Translations under genes and position numbers: made by a program | The notes under the pieces: generated by a model | Database searches by the model: none | Told to the model about the DNA's origin: nothing | What the model saw: the letters and a program-made list of their open reading frames with translations, nothing else | Source: Clostridium omnivorum | GTDB taxonomy: Bacteria; Bacillota; Clostridia; Clostridiales; Clostridiaceae | DNA length: 64,000 nucleotides | NCBI RefSeq assembly: GCF_026012015.1 | Contig: NZ_BRXR01000001.1 | Location: 4,303,501-4,367,500 of the forward strand | Direction: 5' to 3' | Shown: positions 8,645 through 16,758 of the stretch, one piece after another | Numbering within the stretch: the stretch's first letter is position 1 | Layout of the letters: each line of letters starts with the position of its first letter

Positions 8645-9350
8645 AGAATGGTAATCTTGTTAAAGATATAGGCTTTAATGGATATTCAACCAAAGAGAAA
8701 CATGCCATTTATTCATGTTCTAAAAGTATTACTTCAATATTAATTGGAAGGTCTATTCAGCAGGGGTTTATTAAAGATGTTAATCAAAAGGTATTGGACT
8801 TTTTTCCTGAGATAACAGTTAAAAAAGAGAACAGAGAACTATACAGTCAGGGACTAGATTTTCTTATTGCAACGGTGTACCACATATACTTCAATTTATT
8901 CTAGAAAAAGTTACAGGAGAAGATGTGTTTTCGTATTGTAAGAAAGTAATATTTGATCCTTTAGATATATCAGAAGTTTCATGGGACAAGGATGACAATG
9001 GGCTATTAGGGAGTATAGAAATGACACCATTAGATATGGCCAAGATTGGCTATATGTACTTAAATAAAGGTGTGTGGAAATGTGAATAACTCATTCCTGA
9101 AAATTGGGTAGCAATATCCACATCTAAACATATAGATACTCCAAACAACTTATACCAAGTAACAAATTTTGGAGCAGGTTATGGATATTTGTGGTGGATT
9201 AACTATTTCGGAGGATATCATGCAAATGGATTTGGGGGACAATATATGTTTGTAGTGCCCGAATCAAATTTAATAGTAGTATTTACTGGAGAAGTTTTTG
9301 GTGAGGACTTTTTTATGCCACAGTTAGCTATGGAAAGGTATATTATATAG
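8644..9350 (+). pseudogene. beta-lactamase family serine hydrolase, degraded
   Basis: The frame KNGNLVKDIGFNGYSTKEKH runs into YSCSKSITSILIG, which contains the SxxK catalytic motif of class C beta-lactamase/penicillin-binding-type hydrolases. The reading then shifts frame near 8865-8875, resumes as CNGVPHILQFILEKVTGEDV, hits a TGA/TAA region near 9085, and continues to GGYHANGFGGQYMFVVPES, the HxG-like third motif. Start codon and N-terminus are missing. At least one frameshift and one nonsense change make it non-functional. A 22-codon tail of another unknown protein (9362-9430) follows. Confidence 0.8.
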
Positions 9351-9458
9351 CAATATAGAACCTTGAATATTATGAAATACGAGCAGTTAAAACTAAGAAT
9401 GGAAAGTTAACTATAAGCATAAAAGATTAAAATATCATATAACAATAAATTATCATAC

Positions 9459-9485
9459 AGCTTGGCTTGAAAATAGAGCCAAGCT
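9459..9485. repeat. 9-bp inverted repeat
   Basis: AGCTTGGCT (9459-9467) and AGCCAAGCT (9477-9485) form a perfect hairpin with a 9-base loop. No T-run follows, so it is not a standard terminator. The remainder of 9351-9612 holds only a short coding relic. Confidence 0.5.
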
Positions 9486-9612
9486 ATACCTGAGAAGCTA
9501 AGAAAGAGTCTTCAAAGCTTCTAGGAGTCGGGAATTAGGAACGTTGTGCGAAATTTTATATATTTTTATTTGATTTTAAGAAGGCTATGTAAAAATTTTT
9601 TGAGGTGATGAG

Positions 9613-10367
9613 ATGAAAAATAATGAATACTTATCAAACCAGTGGAAAAAGACATTGTCTTTTATTTTAGCATTAGTTCTATTTATGATTATGGGAGTAA
9701 TAATCAATCCTTCAATTAGAATACCTGTTATATTTGGTGTTGCATTTGCAGCAGCTATGACATTTTCAGTCAGAAAAAAGGCAAAAATCTAATAGAAAAG
9801 TATTTTAAAAATGAGTCCCCTGATAAACTTTTAAATTACTTCGAAAATAGTTTAAATAGAAGCAAGAAACTCCAAGACAAAGAAGTTTGGATTTGCTACA
9901 ATAAGTCACTTGTTTGTTGCTTCTATGGGGAATTTGATAGGGCAATTGAATTTCTTGGTGAGATAGACTGGAATGATAAAGTTCCATATCTGCAGTCATT
10001 AGAAATATCAATTAAAGCTTTGATTTACTATTTAAAAGGGGATAACTATAAGGAGGGATTAAGGTTATCAATTATTGCTCAGAGACTAGGGGAAGTGTCT
10101 GGACATTATCCTGGAGTATCTAAGAGTAGGAATTTCTTTGATACTTATATTCAAATAGGAGAATTATTATCAGGAAATTATAGTAGTAAAGTGATTGATA
10201 ACTTAGAAGAAAAATTTAAAAAAGTGCCTTTGTTTTTAAAGATTTTAATTGCATGGTGTCTATCAAACGTTTATACAAAGATGAATATGGAAGAAAAAGC
10301 TATAATTATGAGAGATTATTGTGAAAAAATAGTACCCCACTGTAAACCGTTATTAAGTATTAATTAA
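9613..10367 (+). pseudogene. small membrane-anchored protein gene split by a -1 frameshift
   Basis: The first frame starts at an ATG behind GAGGTGATGAG and encodes 59 aa with two hydrophobic segments (about 16-30 and 34-50), ending at TAA (9790). The -1 frame continues without a break from the A6 run at 9774-9779 (KNLIEKYFKNESPDKLLNYF) through 10367, giving a helical, TPR-like cytoplasmic domain (CCFYGEFDRAIEFLGEI, AWCLSNVYTKMNMEEKA). Together they make one protein of about 250 aa. The junction is the heptamer A AAA AAG, the classical -1 slippery sequence, so this is either a decayed gene or programmed frameshifting. No upstream Shine-Dalgarno-like stimulator is evident, and the surroundings are full of decay. 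The family is not recognised. Confidence 0.7.
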
Positions 10368-10594
10368 AATCAAAACGGTAATATAAAAAACATTGAAGTT
10401 GGCTTTAGGTTTAAAATCCTTTCGCTAAGCTAGGTTTGGCTAATATTTAGGTACGTCTTGATTGTGAGATGGTCTATGAAATTTTGTATAATTGAGTTAT
10501 AACTTAAAGACTTTTAAATTATTTTTTCGTATATGATAGCACAATTAATAAAATCACTAAAGAACTTTTAATCATTATTATAGGAGGGAATTAC

Positions 10595-10911
10595 ATGGTA
10601 GATAACTCTAATGTTATTAGAAGGAGCAATTAAGATAATGAATTGAGCCTATAACCTCAAGTAACGGTTGGATAGTAGATTATTTTGGAGTCTTATTTTT
10701 AAATGCAAGAATAGATTTAGCGTTTGACCCGCAAGAATTTGTGGACAAATCAGAGACATCTGATATTGGTTTATATGCAAAGAACAATCTTGAAAAGGTT
10801 AACTGAAATGATAATATCATCAAAGTTCCATCCTTAGAATTTCAAATACAAGTTAATAGAAGAAAAATATATGATAGATTAAAAATGATAGAAGATTATT
10901 TAAATAAATGA
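10595..10911 (+). pseudogene. unidentified protein remnant (possibly nucleotidyltransferase-like)
   Basis: A good ribosome site (AGGAGGG) and ATG at 10595 open a frame that stops after 12 codons. From 10642 another frame reads EPITSSNGWIVDYFGVLFLN and LAFDPQEFVDKSETSDIG, is broken by a TGA after NLEKVN, and ends VPSLEFQIQVNRRKIYDRL and MIEDYL. The C-terminal pattern resembles small nucleotidyltransferase-domain proteins, but this is only an impression. The other 230 bases of the gap before it hold nothing recognisable. Confidence 0.55.
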
Positions 10912-11067
10912 TTTTTTGGTAAATATTAATCATTATAAATACATACTAAGTAGAAGTTTAGGCCTACGGATATAATTTTATTAATAAAATCAAACTCCGC
11001 AACAGAGGAAACTTTTTAAATGTCTTTTAATGCTAGAATTTAATTACGGTACAGGGGAGTGATGTAT

Positions 11068-12375
11068 TTGGAAAATATAGATATTCTGCAGAAAACAATT
11101 GATTACATTGAAGAAAACCTGAAAGCTGAATTAAATTACGAGGAAATAGCAGGTATGGCTGGTTATTCTACTTACCACTTTTTACATGTTTTTAGCGATG
11201 TTGTTGGAATGCCTTTATCTGCATATATTACAAGACGCAGAATCAAACACGCAATATATGATATTTATATGGGGAAAAAGCTAGTTGAAACTGCATTGCT
11301 CTATGGATTTGATACACATTCCGGATTTTTTAAAGCTTTTAAGCGTGAGTATGGTTGTTCACCTTCAAAATACATAAAAACCTCAAAGGTTATAAAGCCA
11401 GTACCAGTAGATTTAAAACAGGAGGCAAAAATAATGCTTACTCAAATTCAAATAAAACAAATCCTTTCAAATTGGGATGTAGATTCAAAACTAAAAGTGG
11501 ATAAGGTGTACTTTTACTCAGGGGATGTTAAGGCTTGGAATATAGGGGAGAAGTATGTCTTGACTACTGGAACAAATATCGTAGGCTTTCGAATGCATAG
11601 TTTACTGGCTGAATTACTTTCGAAGAAAGGTATCAATATTTCCTGTCCGATGAAAACAAAGGATGGACAGGATTTTTTCCAAAATGAAGATCGTTTTTAT
11701 GCTTTGCTGAATCGAGTGGAGGGAAGATACTTAGCTCCTGAGGAAAGATATGCTGATGATAGAGAACTAGTTGGTGAAAAGTATGGCAAGGCAATCGGTA
11801 AACTTCATTGTGCTCTTAAAGAATTAGATGATAAACTGGAAGTGAATGATAGTAATTTATATGATACAGTAATTAAGTGGGCAATGCCGGAAACAAAGAG
11901 AATAATGGAACAGTGGAATTGTCCTTTGCCTGATAGTTTTTTTGAGGAGTATAAAAAAAGTTTTGGGGAAGTGCACCACATGTTACCAAAACAAGTAATA
12001 CACCGTAATCCTAATCCGACTAATGTATTATTTAATGAGAGAGAGGTAACCGGATTCATTGATTTTAATCTAAGCGAAAAAAATGTGAGAATTTTTGATC
12101 CATGCTACTGCGCAACAGGCATATTATCTGAATCTGGCAAAGTATCTGGAGGTTATGAAAAATGGCCTGAGATTCTCAAAGGTATTATCAATGGATACAA
12201 TAGTATTTGCCCTTTAACTAGTTATGAGAAAGCATCAATACTAAATGTGATTTATTCTATCCAAATGATTTTTATTGCTTGGCTGAATGGCAGGGACGAA
12301 GAAAAAGATATTGCAATGGAAAACAGAAAAATGCTAATTTGGATATGGGAGAATTCAGATAAAATAATATTATAA
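11068..12375 (+). CDS. AraC-type HTH fused to an aminoglycoside phosphotransferase-like domain
   Basis: About 435 aa. Residues 5-105 are an AraC double helix-turn-helix (YSTYHFLHVFSDVVGMPLSAYI; ALLYGFDTHSGFFKAFKREYG). From about residue 135 a kinase-like APH domain follows, with the catalytic-loop equivalent VIHRNPNPTNVLF (H312, N314, N319) and GFIDFNLSEKNVRIFD (D332). In active APH enzymes the loop is HxD, so N314 replaces the catalytic base while the metal-binding Asn and Asp remain. It is therefore probably a ligand-sensing pseudokinase joined to a DNA-binding domain. The TTG at 11068 lies 8 bases after GGGGAG; ATG at 11062 and GTG at 11059 are too close. The alpha/beta-hydrolase gene follows 40 bp later. 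Confidence 0.82.
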   Translation: MENIDILQKTIDYIEENLKAELNYEEIAGMAGYSTYHFLHVFSDVVGMPLSAYITRRRIKHAIYDIYMGKKLVETALLYGFDTHSGFFKAFKREYGCSPSKYIKTSKVIKPVPVDLKQEAKIMLTQIQIKQILSNWDVDSKLKVDKVYFYSGDVKAWNIGEKYVLTTGTNIVGFRMHSLLAELLSKKGINISCPMKTKDGQDFFQNEDRFYALLNRVEGRYLAPEERYADDRELVGEKYGKAIGKLHCALKELDDKLEVNDSNLYDTVIKWAMPETKRIMEQWNCPLPDSFFEEYKKSFGEVHHMLPKQVIHRNPNPTNVLFNEREVTGFIDFNLSEKNVRIFDPCYCATGILSESGKVSGGYEKWPEILKGIINGYNSICPLTSYEKASILNVIYSIQMIFIAWLNGRDEEKDIAMENRKMLIWIWENSDKIIL

Positions 12376-12414
12376 ATTGAATTTTAGAAGTGAAAAAAGA
12401 GGGGAGAAGTTTGT

Positions 12415-13188
12415 ATGGACACAAAGTATATTATTTCAAATGATGGGGCGAAGATTGCTTATAGTATGATTGGAAAAGGTCCTGCACTATTATTAGTACA
12501 TGGTGGAGCTGGACGTTATGATAAAAGCTTATGGAATAATACAGGTTGGGTTGAAAGGCTTAAAGATAAATTTCTAATTATAACACCTGATATAAGAGGC
12601 TATGGGGAAAGTGATAAATCAGAAGATTCTAACTTTTATTCTATAACTAATATATTAGAGGATTTAAATATTATATTAAAAGAGTGCAAGATAAAAGACT
12701 TTTATTATATAGGGTGGTCTTATGGAGCCAATATTGGACTTCAAATGTGTAAAAATAATAAGAATATCAAGAGTGCAATATGTGCTGGTGGGTGTATGGG
12801 CGATTATTTTTATAAATATGTTGCTCCAAGATTAAGAAGTACTTATGAAGAATTAAATGAGAGAAAGTCAAGTAATTCATTAGATAAAATTAATCTAGAT
12901 GGGGATTTCAAGGAGTGGGTACAAACCACAAACCTAGATATACTAATTGCACAGTATAAGGCATGGGAGAATTGGACAGGCGTAAATACAGCTGATATTA
13001 ATACAAAGCTCGCTATTTACTCAGGAACAAATGATAATAAAGAGCTATTAGAACAATTGCACTACCAGGAGAAGGAATTAATAGAACACAATATTAGAAT
13101 GAAAATTTTTGAAGAGCTTGACCACTTTGGATTAGTCGGTGAGGTAGATACAGTTATGCCTTGGATATTAGATTTTTTATCAGAATAA
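12415..13188 (+). CDS. alpha/beta hydrolase
   Basis: 257 aa with the alpha/beta-hydrolase core: oxyanion region LLLVHGGAG (about 26-33), PDIRGYGESD, nucleophile elbow GWSYGA with Ser102, and the C-terminal histidine in ELDHFGLVG (His237). No signal peptide. A GAGGGGAG site precedes the ATG. It lies 39 bp after the AraC-APH gene in the same direction and may be its regulated partner (inference). The substrate is unknown. Confidence 0.85.
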   Translation: MDTKYIISNDGAKIAYSMIGKGPALLLVHGGAGRYDKSLWNNTGWVERLKDKFLIITPDIRGYGESDKSEDSNFYSITNILEDLNIILKECKIKDFYYIGWSYGANIGLQMCKNNKNIKSAICAGGCMGDYFYKYVAPRLRSTYEELNERKSSNSLDKINLDGDFKEWVQTTNLDILIAQYKAWENWTGVNTADINTKLAIYSGTNDNKELLEQLHYQEKELIEHNIRMKIFEELDHFGLVGEVDTVMPWILDFLSE

Positions 13189-13199
13189 ATAATATGTAA

Positions 13200-13403
13200 A
13201 TATTTCAAGGGTATGGAAAGTGGATTGGTCATAACGGAGGAATGCCGGGAATTGCTACCTACGAAAGGATTCACTTGGAGAGTAAAAGCGCCTTAATTTT
13301 AATGTGCAATTTAACTGGCTGCAGTCGAAGTGAAAATAGTAAAGGTTGGAGCAATTTAGTCGATGAATTGATGGAAAAATTAAATTTTAGTGAAAGAAAA
13401 TAA
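13200..13403 (+). pseudogene. beta-lactamase family hydrolase, C-terminal remnant
   Basis: The open frame starts directly after a stop codon and reads GYGKWIGHNGGMPGIATYER, then LESKSALILMCNLTG. This is the conserved HxGG...P.G segment and following strand of class C beta-lactamase-like proteins. No start codon, SxxK or YxN motif is present. It is a second remnant of this family in the left part of the window. Confidence 0.7.
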
Positions 13404-13473
13404 TATGATGAGAATAAGGTTTATGGTAAATTAAGATATTATTTCTATCAATTGCTCGAAAAAACTGATAAAA

Positions 13474-13504
13474 AACTGGATTCCGTACTTGGCGAAATCC
13501 AGTT
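13474..13504. terminator. putative bidirectional terminator between convergent units
   Basis: AACTGGATT (13474-13482) pairs perfectly with AATCCAGTT (13496-13504); A- and T-rich stretches flank it, though the T-runs are not continuous. It sits between the remnant above and the rsmH paralogue, which converge. A second weaker hairpin (TTTTCCCTG/CAGGAAAA, about 13517-13537) follows and could stop rsmH transcription. Confidence 0.5.
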
Positions 13505-13601
13505 AAAGAATTTTATCTTTTCCCTGTAGGCAGGAAAAAGTTCATTACTATGAATGCTAGAATTTTGTGTTTTTAGGCAGATCTAGTGTCCCAAATTACA
13601 C

Positions 13602-14666
13602 CTATGATTTTATTGCCCAACGTAATTTAGCAGAACGTGCACGGCTATTGACATGACATTCTTCTGCTGATGGACGAATTGGTTCAGGTGCTATTTCGGA
13701 ATAGACACCTTCACGAAAAAAGTATTGAAAAGATTTTTTAACGCGACGATCTTCTCCTGAGTGAAATGTAAGTATGGCAACACGACCACCCTTAGCAAGG
13801 ACACTAGGAAGTTTTTCTAAAAATTCATCTAACACTTCAAACTCATTATTCACATCAATGCGCAATGCTTGAAAGGTTCTCTGACAGGATTTTTTAATAT
13901 CATCCTCTTTGATTTTGGGAACATATTTCAGAGCATCTTTAATGATATTTCTTAGTTGTGTTGTTGTGGTTATATCAATTCCTTTGTTTATGCTAGACAA
14001 AATGGCACGAGCGATTACTGCTGCATGAGGCTCATCAGCATTTTCTATCAACATATCCTCTATTTCAAATAGTGTCATTTCTTTTAAAAGATCAGCCGCA
14101 GAGATACCCATTTTGGGATTAAGTCTTAAGTCTAATGGTCCTTCTGCCTTAAATGTAAATCCTCTTTCAGGATTGTCTATTTGCATAGAAGAAACACCTA
14201 AATCTGCCAATACAAAATTAAATGGCTCTGATTTTGATGTGATTTGATCTATTTGAGAAAAATTCATTTGCTTAATCTCTATAATTTCGGAACCATAACC
14301 CAAACGTTCTAAACGATCTTTGGTGCGTGGTAACTCAATAGGATCTACATCAATTGCATACAAACGCCCCTTTTTATCTAAGCATTTAAGCATCTCTAAA
14401 GAATGGCCACCATAACCAAGTGTTGCATCTAAACCGATTTGACCTGGAGTAATTTGTAAGAAATCTAGTATTTCTTTAACGCAAATTGAAATATGCATAC
14501 CTGCAGGGGTATTGCCCTTCTGAATAATCTTTGCAACATCATCAGCATATTTTTCTGGATTCAGTTCCTTGTATTTTTCTTTATAATTTTTAGGGTGAGT
14601 GCCTTTATATCGAATACGTCGTTTATGTTTGGGCTCTTTCTCATCTAATATGTTATCTTGGCTCAT
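13602..14666 (-). CDS. rsmH: RsmH-type 16S rRNA m4C1402 methyltransferase paralogue
   Basis: 354 aa. The RsmH/MraW signature is clear: LDATLGYGGHSLEMLKCL (motif I), LYAIDVDP, FVLADLGVSSMQIDNPERGF, the GPLDLRLNP motif, and the C-terminal AILTFHSGEDRRVKKSFQ. RsmH N4-methylates C1402 of 16S rRNA. Two points are odd. It stands alone rather than in the dcw/mra cell-division cluster, and it has an extra basic N-terminus of about 50 residues (KHKRRIRYKGTHPKNY) before the usual start, with HISICVKEIL instead of the usual H.PVLL.E. It is therefore probably a second, divergent copy. A GGGAAGAG site precedes the ATG. Confidence 0.85.
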   Translation of the reverse strand: MSQDNILDEKEPKHKRRIRYKGTHPKNYKEKYKELNPEKYADDVAKIIQKGNTPAGMHISICVKEILDFLQITPGQIGLDATLGYGGHSLEMLKCLDKKGRLYAIDVDPIELPRTKDRLERLGYGSEIIEIKQMNFSQIDQITSKSEPFNFVLADLGVSSMQIDNPERGFTFKAEGPLDLRLNPKMGISAADLLKEMTLFEIEDMLIENADEPHAAVIARAILSSINKGIDITTTTQLRNIIKDALKYVPKIKEDDIKKSCQRTFQALRIDVNNEFEVLDEFLEKLPSVLAKGGRVAILTFHSGEDRRVKKSFQYFFREGVYSEIAPEPIRPSAEECHVNSRARSAKLRWAIKS

Positions 14667-14711
14667 TCTCTTCCCTCATTTTTGTAATATATTTTTGTAT
14701 TTTTGTTACAA

Positions 14712-14740
14712 ATTATATATTAGCAGATATAATTTGCTAA
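14712..14740 (-). promoter_or_regulatory. promoter of the rsmH paralogue
   Basis: On the minus strand, TTAGCA (14740-14735), a 17-bp spacer and TATAAT (14717-14712) form a good vegetative promoter about 46 bp before the start codon. The rest of the 306-bp gap up to the next gene is AT-rich with no other recognisable element. Confidence 0.7.
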
Positions 14741-14972
14741 AGCAACACCAACAGCCGGCTTCTAATTTTTCAGATATATAGTCACATTGAATAACACATT
14801 AAATTGTATTAAAATCATATTGTTTAGGCAGTAACTATTTCGATTATATAATTTGAATTATTAAAGTTTTTAAAATTACGCTATGCTAAAAAATATACTA
14901 AATTGTGGGCATACTATATAATGAAATAGGATAAAGAAAACCCCTGCAATTATTAATTAGGAGGCTATTATA

Positions 14973-15320
14973 ATGGCTAAAACCGGGAGTAAGTATAAAC
15001 TCCAAGAAATTATACCTTTACAAACTATAATAGATAGTATAAATTCTAGTACAAACAATATTCTTTTAGAGATTGGTAGAGCAGTTGCTCCGAGGGAATA
15101 TGCAGTTAGATTTTATAATGACAAAGAGCAACCTATATTTTATATGAATGAAGAAAGACTTCGATATGCAGTTGAAAAGGCAATCTTTCTAAGTTCATTC
15201 AACCACTGGGAACAAGTAATAGATATTCTTTATAAAAATAATGCACTAGAATTAGATGAGGAACAATGTATTCATCTTAATGAAAGGTTATATGGTACTA
15301 CTAGTAAGGTTATTGACTAA
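14973..15320 (+). CDS. hypothetical protein
   Basis: 115 aa, soluble, no family recognised. It looks mixed alpha/beta: an N-terminal helical segment (LQTIIDSINSSTNNILLEIG), a strand-like YAVRFYNDKEQPIFYMNE, then helices. A TAGGAGG site lies 12 bases before the ATG, so it is a real gene. The NYN-LOTUS protein gene begins about 106 bp downstream in the same direction, so the two could work together, but nothing in the sequence shows how. Confidence 0.6.
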   Translation: MAKTGSKYKLQEIIPLQTIIDSINSSTNNILLEIGRAVAPREYAVRFYNDKEQPIFYMNEERLRYAVEKAIFLSSFNHWEQVIDILYKNNALELDEEQCIHLNERLYGTTSKVID

Positions 15321-15426
15321 GATAGGGAATATGTTAATAGATTGTATAAATAATAAAGGGGAATTTCATTTTTTGTAGAATCTATTAAAATAAATGGTTA
15401 AGATTGGTATGATAAAGGGGGTAAAA

Positions 15427-16179
15427 ATGGAAATGGATAAGAGAATCGCAGTATTGATTGATGCTGACAATGTATCTGATAAATATATTAAGTATATAAT
15501 TGACGAAATTTCAAATCATGGAACACCTACATATAAAAGAATATATGGGGATTGGACCAAGCCTCAATTAGCTTCGTGGAAGAATGTATTGCTTAATTAT
15601 TCTATCAGTCCAATCCAGCAATATAGTTATACAACTGGTAAAAATTCAACTGACTCAGCATTGATAATTGATGCCATGGACATACTTTATTCAAATAATG
15701 TAGATGGGTTTTGTATTGTGTCTAGTGATAGCGATTTTACTAAATTAGCAGCTAGGCTAAGAGAAGCTGGTATGTATGTTATTGGTATGGGAGAAAAGAA
15801 AACTCCTACACCTTTTATATCAGCATGTGAGAAGTTTAAATACCTTGAAGTATTAGCGTCAATGTCCCCAAAACAAACTGAAATTACTGGTGGAAAGGGA
15901 GCACAAATACACGAGGAATCAAAAGAAGGAATAGTAAGTTCAAATAAATTAATAGATGCCATTAAAACAATTATAACTGAGATTTCAGATGAAGATGGTT
16001 GGGCATTTTTAGGCGAAGTAGGAAGTACTCTTAATAAACGATATCCTGATTTTGATACTAGAAACTATGGTTATACAAAGCTTACACCTTTTGTTGCATC
16101 TTTAAAAAATTTTGAGATTAGATCAACAAAAACTAGTAATCCAAGTATAAGTCTTAAATACATTAGAAATAAAGAATAA
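15427..16179 (+). CDS. NYN domain ribonuclease-like protein with C-terminal OST-HTH/LOTUS domain
   Basis: 250 aa. Residues 1-145 are a NYN (PIN-like, LabA/DUF88) domain with the acidic active-site residues in AVLIDADNVSDKYI, TDSALIIDAMD and IVSSDSDFTKLA. The linker (150-180) is followed by an OST-HTH/LOTUS domain (LIDAIKTIITEISDEDGWAF ... LNKRYPDFDTRNYGY ... TPFVASL). NYN-LOTUS proteins such as MARF1 cleave RNA, and the LOTUS part binds RNA or partners. The ATG at 15427 has AAAGGGGGT before it; the in-frame ATG 33 bases upstream has no such site. A hairpin terminator follows the stop. Confidence 0.85.
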   Translation: MEMDKRIAVLIDADNVSDKYIKYIIDEISNHGTPTYKRIYGDWTKPQLASWKNVLLNYSISPIQQYSYTTGKNSTDSALIIDAMDILYSNNVDGFCIVSSDSDFTKLAARLREAGMYVIGMGEKKTPTPFISACEKFKYLEVLASMSPKQTEITGGKGAQIHEESKEGIVSSNKLIDAIKTIITEISDEDGWAFLGEVGSTLNKRYPDFDTRNYGYTKLTPFVASLKNFEIRSTKTSNPSISLKYIRNKE

Positions 16180-16194
16180 TATCAACTTATAATG

Positions 16195-16223
16195 AAAAAA
16201 GCTCGGCAAATGCCAGGCTTTTT
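16195..16223. terminator. terminator between convergent genes
   Basis: AAAAAGCTCGGC and GCCAGGCTTTTT form a 12-position stem with two mismatches and a 4-base loop, with A- and T-runs on both sides. It serves the NYN gene and possibly sspH on the other strand. Confidence 0.7.
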
Positions 16224-16256
16224 AAAATTTAAAAATTCTTTCACCAATTATCTTAG

Positions 16257-16439
16257 TTAATGTTGCTCTAATAAGCTTGATATATGAACTTTAATTTGAT
16301 CCTTCGGTTCACTTAGCAAGTGGATATATGCTGTTTGATTGATTTCATTAACTTTTTCTATATATATTGGGGAGCCATTATAGGTTACATTAACCATCTC
16401 TGGAGAAGAAGCGATCTCGCTGGCACGTTCTGTTTTCAT
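16257..16439 (-). CDS. sspH: H-type small acid-soluble spore protein
   Basis: 60 aa. RASEIASSPEMVNVTYNGSP followed by IYIEKVNE and a short C-terminus (KVHISSLLEQ) matches the SspH family, minor acid-soluble proteins made in the forespore. They bind or protect spore components and are broken down at germination. A GGAGGTG site lies 7 bases before the ATG. Expression is expected from a forespore sigma factor (SigF/SigG); no clean consensus could be assigned by eye. It is direct evidence that the organism sporulates. Confidence 0.92.
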   Translation of the reverse strand: MKTERASEIASSPEMVNVTYNGSPIYIEKVNEINQTAYIHLLSEPKDQIKVHISSLLEQH

Positions 16440-16758
16440 AAAAACACCTCCATTTGTTATTTAAACAATTATATTATTTTCATCTAATGATTTTATTATT
16501 CTTTAAATATATGTTGTAGTATCTTTTCGATATTATGCTTAAACAGACTTGACCACTTTTAAGTTTCTAATTGTGATATGAACTTTAGAGTTGATAAAAA
16601 TTGGTATATTAAATAATGTGATAAACTTGGTTAATTATGCGGTGGTTTAATTGTGTATTACAGGTATATAAAGGTATATGTCGTTTTTTGTTGAAAATGC
16701 TTGTACAATAACTTAAAATTAAATATATATTTTCATTAACCCATAAGGAGACATGCAT
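16440..16758. other. 319-bp divergent intergenic region
   Basis: It carries the sspH promoter on the minus strand and that of the secreted protein on the plus strand. TTGTAC near 16700 followed by an AT-rich -10-like stretch is a possible plus-strand promoter. No coding remnant or structured RNA was recognised. Confidence 0.4.

Noticed and set aside
14599-14781. 60-codon plus-strand frame over the start of rsmH
   Set aside because: It overlaps the rsmH coding region and its promoter, lacks a ribosome site, and its hydrophobic product matches nothing.
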